From an uncultured Peptococcaceae bacterium (GTDB lineage Bacteria; Bacillota; Peptococcia; Peptococcales; Peptococcaceae): a stretch of DNA of 11,151 bases. Each line of letters opens with the position of its first letter. Within the stretch, counting starts at the first letter, position 1. The notes beneath the pieces are model-generated. The model did not search any database, was not told the origin of the DNA, and saw nothing but the letters and a program-made list of their open reading frames with translations. This document shows, piece by piece, positions 7,324-11,151 of this stretch. Both the position numbers and the translations under genes were made by a program. The stretch spans positions 1 to 11,151 of the forward strand of contig CAUDRX010000070.1 of the NCBI GenBank assembly GCA_958451915.1, in the 5' to 3' direction.

Positions 7324-7347
7324 GCCCTTCCTGGAGAAGGGCTTTTT
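7324..7347 (+). terminator. Intrinsic terminator after the ABC importer run
   Basis: A perfect 7-bp stem (GCCCTTC at 7324-7330 with GAAGGGC at 7336-7342), a 5-nt loop CTGGA and a run of five T (7343-7347) lie 19 nt after the permease stop. This closes the cydDC-pgeF-trmK-nif3-importer run. There is no matching T-run on the minus strand side, so it looks one-directional. Confidence 0.87.
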
Positions 7348-7382
7348 CATTGCCAATTGTGGAGATATTGTCGTTATTTGGT

Positions 7383-7394
7383 GATAATTTTATC
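7383..7394. repeat. Short palindrome upstream of the promoter, possible operator
   Basis: GATAA-TT-TTATC forms a 12-nt interrupted palindrome about 36 nt upstream of the -10 element. The position would suit an activator site, perhaps for the downstream response regulator, but OmpR-type regulators usually bind direct repeats. A short A/T-rich palindrome can arise by chance in this A/T-rich intergenic stretch. Confidence 0.25.
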
Positions 7395-7426
7395 GTAGGA
7401 CTTTTCCAAAAGCGATTTCTGAGATA

Positions 7427-7435
7427 TGATATAAT
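7427..7435 (+). promoter_or_regulatory. Extended -10 promoter for the lipoprotein/two-component operon
   Basis: TGATATAAT matches an extended -10 element exactly (TG at 7427-7428, TATAAT at 7430-7435). No good -35 hexamer is found at 16-18 nt spacing, which is usual for extended -10 promoters. A start site near 7442 would give a leader of about 20 nt that still contains the AAAAGGAGG ribosome site at 7448-7456. It lies about 80 nt after the preceding terminator. Confidence 0.75.
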
Positions 7436-7460
7436 AGATTGGTAATGAAAAGGAGGCAAT

Positions 7461-8747
7461 ATGAGAAAAACAGTTTTGACCGTGACATTGCTTGCTGCGG
7501 TATCGACGTTGAGCGGCTGCTCTATGATCTTCGAAGAACCGTCCGCTCTGATCTTGCCTCCGGCGAGTGACCAGGAAGAGTACACGGAACGCACATTGGT
7601 CAACTCCTTCCTCTCCAGTGGCCAGCATCTGCAGGTGCCTGGGGAGATGGAGATGCCGGCAGCGTCTGTCAACCTCGAAGCCGATGGCGACACCCCGGCG
7701 CGCAAGCTTGTCTTTTGGTCCAATGACAATGGCCATGAGGTCGGCGCACTATTGATCCAAAAGACCAGTGACGGGAGTTGGCAGGAAGTTGATCAGATCC
7801 GTCAGTATGGCAATGCCATCGACTATTTCAAGCTGATCGATGTGAACAATGATGGTGAGCAGGAGGCGTGCATTGGATTCAATGTCAGCGGTAATAATGT
7901 GCTGTCGATCTACCAGCTCGACCAGACAGGTTTTCATGAGTTGGAACAGCTTGACTATACCTTCCTGGAGATCGTCGATCTGAACGGTGATGGCACGAAC
8001 ACCATCCTGGCAGCATTGAACGATTATGACGACACTACGCCAAAGTCGACGCTCTATATGTACAAAGGCAGTGATCTGGCGTGTGTATATGAGAAAGCTT
8101 TTGATGGCAACTGCATCGAAATGGCTTTCGGCAATGTAAGCAGCAGCCGGAAAGGGCTCTATTTTGTGCGCAGCAGCAATTACAGCGACCTGAACGTTGA
8201 ATTGCTCCTGCCGGATGGCGATGGTTTCGACGAGCAGATGACTGCGCGTGCGTATCGTATCAACAGCACCACATCGAACAATCCGCTCATCGAGGATATC
8301 ATCGGAGACGGCGTCCTGGATGTACGCTCGGTCGTCGAACCGACGGAGGCTTCGCGACGGGATGAAGGGGACTATCTCCAGCTCTGGAAGACCTGGGATG
8401 GAGAGAATGGCCTTCAGAATGTTTATGGCGTGATCGAAAACAATACCGACGGCTATACGTTCGTCCTGCCAGCTTACTGTCTGGACACTGTGCGCTATCA
8501 GTTCATCACGGAGAAGGGCAGCAGCCAGCTCCGCCTTTATGACGGTGATAACAGGGAGCCTGCCGTGATCATCTATGCCCAGACGAACACAGAAGCCATA
8601 GAGAACGCAGATAAGATGATCGCATTGGGGACATCCCCAAGTTCACAGCGGGCATATTATGCACGCTGCAATACAGAAAAGTTTGCTGGTGAGAAAATTG
8701 ATGCCGAGACATTAAAGCAGCTTTTCCAGATCGAAGGAGGCCAATGA
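7461..8747 (+). CDS. Predicted lipoprotein with VCBS/FG-GAP-like calcium-loop motifs
   Basis: This 428-residue protein has a short signal peptide and lipobox LSGC (lipidated Cys20), so it is likely anchored on the outer face of the cytoplasmic membrane. The mature part is rich in beta-strand-like segments and carries Asp-rich loops of the VCBS/FG-GAP or dockerin-like kind: DVNNDGEQE (127-135), DLNGDGTNT (173-181) and DIIGDGVLD (279-287), spaced by about 46 and 106 residues. Such loops often bind Ca2+ in beta-propeller repeats. No catalytic motif is recognised. The start is fixed by AAAAGGAGG ending 4 nt before the ATG. It is the first gene after the extended -10 promoter and its stop is 1 nt before the response regulator start. 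By position it may sense or modulate an extracytoplasmic signal for the kinase. That role is inferred and the assignment rests on motifs only. Confidence 0.85.
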   Translation: MRKTVLTVTLLAAVSTLSGCSMIFEEPSALILPPASDQEEYTERTLVNSFLSSGQHLQVPGEMEMPAASVNLEADGDTPARKLVFWSNDNGHEVGALLIQKTSDGSWQEVDQIRQYGNAIDYFKLIDVNNDGEQEACIGFNVSGNNVLSIYQLDQTGFHELEQLDYTFLEIVDLNGDGTNTILAALNDYDDTTPKSTLYMYKGSDLACVYEKAFDGNCIEMAFGNVSSSRKGLYFVRSSNYSDLNVELLLPDGDGFDEQMTARAYRINSTTSNNPLIEDIIGDGVLDVRSVVEPTEASRRDEGDYLQLWKTWDGENGLQNVYGVIENNTDGYTFVLPAYCLDTVRYQFITEKGSSQLRLYDGDNREPAVIIYAQTNTEAIENADKMIALGTSPSSQRAYYARCNTEKFAGEKIDAETLKQLFQIEGGQ

Positions 8748-8748
8748 T

Positions 8749-9447
8749 ATGGCAAATAAAATTTTGGTAGTTGAAGACGAAGAAGCCATCCGTGGCTTTA
8801 TCAAAGTCAACCTTAAACGTAATAATTTTGATGTCATCGAAGCGGGCAGTGGTGAAGAGGCCCTGGAAAAACTGGATGACACCGTCGATATTGTTCTGCT
8901 CGATGTGATGCTGCCAGGCATCAATGGCTTTGAAGTCTGCGCCAGGGCACGCGAAGCTTTTCCGCAGCTGGGAGTGATCATCCTTACCGCAAAGGGCCAG
9001 GAAGAAAACAAGATCGAGGGTCTGGAAGCCGGGGCGGACGATTATATCGTCAAGCCTTTCAGTCCGAAAGAACTCCTCGCACGTATCAACGCGCTCCTGC
9101 GCCGTCTCTCTATCCAGGTTGATGAGGCCAATGAAGACGCCAAGGAGCTCACCACAGGCATCTTTACGATGAACATCGACGAGCGCCGCTTCCTTAAGAA
9201 TGGCAAAGAGATCGAGCTTACGCCGATCGAATTCTCGCTCGTAAAATATTTCATGGAAAACGCCAACAAAGCTGTCCATCGTGATGAGATCCTCAATAAT
9301 GTCTGGGGATATAACTATGTCGGCGATTTCAAGATCGTCGACGTCAACATCCGACGCATCCGTCAGAAGATCGAGGAAGACCCATCCAAGCCAAAGTATA
9401 TTGAGAAAGTATGGGGCTATGGTTATCGTTGGTGGGGTGGTGATTGA
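8749..9447 (+). CDS. OmpR/PhoB-family response regulator
   Basis: This 232-residue cytoplasmic transcription factor has an N-terminal receiver domain (about 3-118) and a C-terminal winged-helix DNA-binding domain (about 137-230). Receiver residues are complete: acidic pocket Glu9-Asp10-Glu11, phospho-acceptor Asp52 (LLDVMLPG), Thr80 and Lys102 (VKPF). The C-terminal domain shows ELTPIEFSLVKYFMENANKAVHR, the NVWGYNYVGDFKIVDVNIRRIRQKIE recognition region and the YGYRW hairpin end. It should be phosphorylated by the downstream kinase and control transcription. AAGGAGG at 8734-8740 lies 8 nt upstream and inside the end of the lipoprotein gene. Its stop overlaps the kinase start (TTGA). The regulon is unknown; autoregulation of this operon is plausible. 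Confidence 0.96.
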   Translation: MANKILVVEDEEAIRGFIKVNLKRNNFDVIEAGSGEEALEKLDDTVDIVLLDVMLPGINGFEVCARAREAFPQLGVIILTAKGQEENKIEGLEAGADDYIVKPFSPKELLARINALLRRLSIQVDEANEDAKELTTGIFTMNIDERRFLKNGKEIELTPIEFSLVKYFMENANKAVHRDEILNNVWGYNYVGDFKIVDVNIRRIRQKIEEDPSKPKYIEKVWGYGYRWWGGD

Positions 9448-10919
9448 TTGTGGCGTCAGGTCTTAGTCGTAAGCTGACCCTCAGCTATGTTCTCATAAGC
9501 CTGATCACCCTCATCATCATGGAAGGACTGTTCTTCTTCGCCATCTATCAGTATTATATCAACGGCGTTGAACAGTCGCTGGTCTCCAATGCTGAGACCA
9601 GCGCGTCCATGATCAACCGCTATGCCCCAGCAGGCAGCATCAAAGACAAACAGGAATTCATCTTTGATAACATGGACAGCCAAGAATCTGCCCTTATTGA
9701 GGTGTATGATCTTAACGGCAATTTCCTGATCAACAACATCGGTGATACTGAAGGCGGCACTCAGCTGACCGATGATTACCAGGCCGCATGTGATGGTGAA
9801 GTCACACCATGGCGCGGCAAGATCGATACCAGAGAATCGATCATGTCGGTCTCTGTGCCGATCTGCGATGGTGATAAGGTCGTCGGGGTGCTGCGCTATG
9901 TTTCCAGCATGTCAATGGTCTATGATATGCTGAGATCAAACCTTTTGGTGGTCTTCACCATAGGTTTGGTGATCCTCATCGTTGCGACCATCATTGGCTT
10001 CGTGATGAGCGGGCTCATCCTGAAGCCGATCCGTCATCTGACCAGCGTGACGCGGGAGATCACCAAGGGCAATCTTGCCGTCAAGGCCGAGGTCTATCAC
10101 AATGATGAGATCGGTCAGCTTGCCAAAGCCATCAATCGCATGACTGATGAGATCGCCCTCTCGTACAAAACAAAGAATGATTTTATCTCCAGCATTTCTC
10201 ATGAACTGCGCACCCCGCTCACTTCGATCAACGGTTGGGCAGAAACCATCGAGGATTCGCCGGAAGATGTTGAGACCACGCGCATGGGGATGGAGATCAT
10301 CTCCCGCGAGACCAAACGCATGATCCGTCTTGTTAATGACTTACTGGATTTTTCCAAGCTCCAGTCACATCGGCTTGAAGTGGATCTTCAGCCAGTCTGG
10401 ATGGATGGCTTTTTGGAGAGTCTGTATAATCAGTTCCTGCCGCGTGCCAATCAGGACGAGGTGACCCTGCGGCTGCATCTCGGCAATACTGATGTGATGG
10501 TGCTGGCTGACGAGAACCGTTTGAGCCAGGTGTTTGTCAACATTCTGGATAATGCCTTCAAATTTGTAAAAGGCCGGTCTCATCCGGAAGTCATCATCCA
10601 GTCACATATGCTCGATGATCAGGTCGTCATCACCATAGAAGATAACGGACCAGGGATGTCCAGTGAAGAGCTCATGCGTGTCAAAGAAAAATTCTACAAA
10701 GGCTCCAGCAAACAGAGCGGGACTGGGCTCGGTCTGTCTATTGCCAACGAGATCGTGGCGCTGCACAGCGGTACATTTTATATCGACAGTATCCGCGGCG
10801 TCGGCACCAAAGTTTCTGTTGTACTGCCTTACGAAGACAGTACGACCGATGAGGACGAACTTGATCTGGCAAGCGGACCGCAAGAAGAAAGTGATGCAGG
10901 CATGACCGATCAAGTGTGA
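9444..10919 (+). CDS. HAMP-domain membrane sensor histidine kinase
   Basis: This 491-residue kinase has TM1 at about 13-38, an extracytoplasmic sensor region of about 127 residues (39-165), TM2 at about 166-193, and HAMP at about 192-243. The HisKA domain carries SISHELRTPLTS with phospho-accepting His253, and a HATPase_c domain follows. ATP-site boxes are present: N-box with Asn366/Asn370 (NILDNAFKF), G1 EDNGPGM (399-405), F-box KFYKG (416-420) and G2 GTGLGL (426-431). The C-terminus ends in an acidic tail (464-491). It would autophosphorylate in response to an outside signal and phosphorylate the preceding regulator. The start is TTG 9444, overlapping the regulator stop as TTGA; a GTG two codons later (9450) is nearly as good, since only a weak GGTGGGGTGG site lies upstream. 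The sensor region has no recognised fold by eye; a Cache/PAS-like fold is possible (ALIEVYDLNGNFL...). Confidence 0.94.
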   Translation: MIVASGLSRKLTLSYVLISLITLIIMEGLFFFAIYQYYINGVEQSLVSNAETSASMINRYAPAGSIKDKQEFIFDNMDSQESALIEVYDLNGNFLINNIGDTEGGTQLTDDYQAACDGEVTPWRGKIDTRESIMSVSVPICDGDKVVGVLRYVSSMSMVYDMLRSNLLVVFTIGLVILIVATIIGFVMSGLILKPIRHLTSVTREITKGNLAVKAEVYHNDEIGQLAKAINRMTDEIALSYKTKNDFISSISHELRTPLTSINGWAETIEDSPEDVETTRMGMEIISRETKRMIRLVNDLLDFSKLQSHRLEVDLQPVWMDGFLESLYNQFLPRANQDEVTLRLHLGNTDVMVLADENRLSQVFVNILDNAFKFVKGRSHPEVIIQSHMLDDQVVITIEDNGPGMSSEELMRVKEKFYKGSSKQSGTGLGLSIANEIVALHSGTFYIDSIRGVGTKVSVVLPYEDSTTDEDELDLASGPQEESDAGMTDQV

Positions 10920-10928
10920 GATGGCAAG

Positions 10929-10992
10929 CGTCGCATCATGCAGTTTTCAAGATGATGATCAGCGTCGGAACTGTATGATGCGATGTTTTTTT
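10929..10992 (+). terminator. Intrinsic terminator just after the histidine kinase gene
   Basis: A 17-bp stem pairs 10929-10945 (CGTCGCATCATGCAGTT) with 10969-10985 (AACTGTATGATGCGATG), including two G-T wobble pairs. The loop is 23 nt and is followed by seven T (10986-10992). It begins 9 nt after the kinase stop, so it should end the lipoprotein/regulator/kinase transcript. Confidence 0.86.
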
Positions 10993-11048
10993 GATGCACA
11001 GAATGATCAAAGAAGCAGGCCTGGCAGATCGCTTTGTAGTGTAATAAG

Positions 11049-11106
11049 AACGCTTCATAACGCAAAGATCGAAAAAGATCGGTTTTTGCGTTATGAAGCG
11101 TTTTTT
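11049..11106 (+). terminator. Second intrinsic terminator, long perfect stem
   Basis: An 18-bp perfect stem pairs AACGCTTCATAACGCAAA (11049-11066) with TTTGCGTTATGAAGCGTT (11085-11102), with T continuing to 11106. The loop can fold further, since two GATC tetramers (11067-11070 and 11077-11080) can pair across GAAAAA. The minus-strand side has only a weak T-rich tract (TTCTTATT), so the main direction is +. It is either a back-up terminator for the kinase operon or the end of a short transcript starting between the two hairpins. Confidence 0.82.
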
Positions 11107-11151
11107 AGCAAAAAAACAGATTGGAACGATAAAATCTTTTTTTGATCGTGT
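11107..11151. other. A/T-rich window end with a possible partial hairpin
   Basis: After the second terminator the sequence is A/T-rich, with A7 (11110-11116) and T7 (11137-11143) tracts. ACGAT (11126-11130) and ATCGT (11145-11149) can pair with extra A-T pairs inside, leaving a bulged G. This may be part of a terminator for a convergent gene beyond the window, but the edge cuts it off. No gene is supported between 10920 and 11151. Confidence 0.3.

Noticed and set aside
8569..9279. Minus-strand open frame across the lipoprotein/regulator junction
   Set aside because: It spans two real + strand genes and has no recognisable motif.
10993..11048. Small RNA or promoter between the two terminators
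   Set aside because: No hexamer pair with acceptable spacing was found; left as an open question under the tandem terminator finding.
10921..11145. 74-codon + strand open frame after the kinase
   Set aside because: It runs through two strong terminator hairpins, has no ribosome site and gives a low-complexity, unrecognised product.

Overview
The window holds two co-directional gene runs on the + strand of a Bacillota-like genome. Supporting signs are strong AGGAGG-type ribosome binding sites, a YqfO-type Nif3 protein with a PII-like insert, TrmK, short or overlapping gene junctions, and moderate G+C (roughly mid-50s by eye). An anaerobic Clostridia or Negativicutes member is plausible, but the genus cannot be fixed from this sequence. 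There are no tRNA or rRNA genes, insertion sequences or CRISPR arrays.

Region 1 (1 to about 7347) is a tightly packed run of eight genes: the 3' end of cydD, cydC, pgeF, trmK, a nif3/yqfO-type gene, and a three-gene ABC importer (lipoprotein binding protein, ATPase, permease). Gaps are 16 nt or less, or the genes overlap by 4 to 10 nt, and the run ends at a clear intrinsic terminator at 7324-7347. The CydDC pair exports thiols needed for cytochrome bd assembly. PgeF, TrmK and Nif3 are housekeeping proteins. The importer belongs to the NitT/SsuA/TauT/NMT1-like group and its substrate cannot be read from the sequence. No riboswitch or convincing internal promoter was seen in front of it.

Region 2 (about 7380 to 11106) starts at an extended -10 promoter (TGATATAAT). 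It encodes a secreted lipoprotein with calcium-loop-like DxNxDG motifs, an OmpR/PhoB-type response regulator and a membrane sensor histidine kinase. It closes with two tandem intrinsic terminators. The layout suggests one signalling unit in which the lipoprotein may act outside the membrane as an accessory sensor or input for the kinase. That role is inference.

The region is mostly ordinary. The best candidate for something under-described is the lipoprotein/response regulator/kinase unit. Secondary points are the divergent CydD ATPase signature, the transporter of unknown substrate attached to a housekeeping run, and the double terminator with a short transcribed interval between the hairpins.
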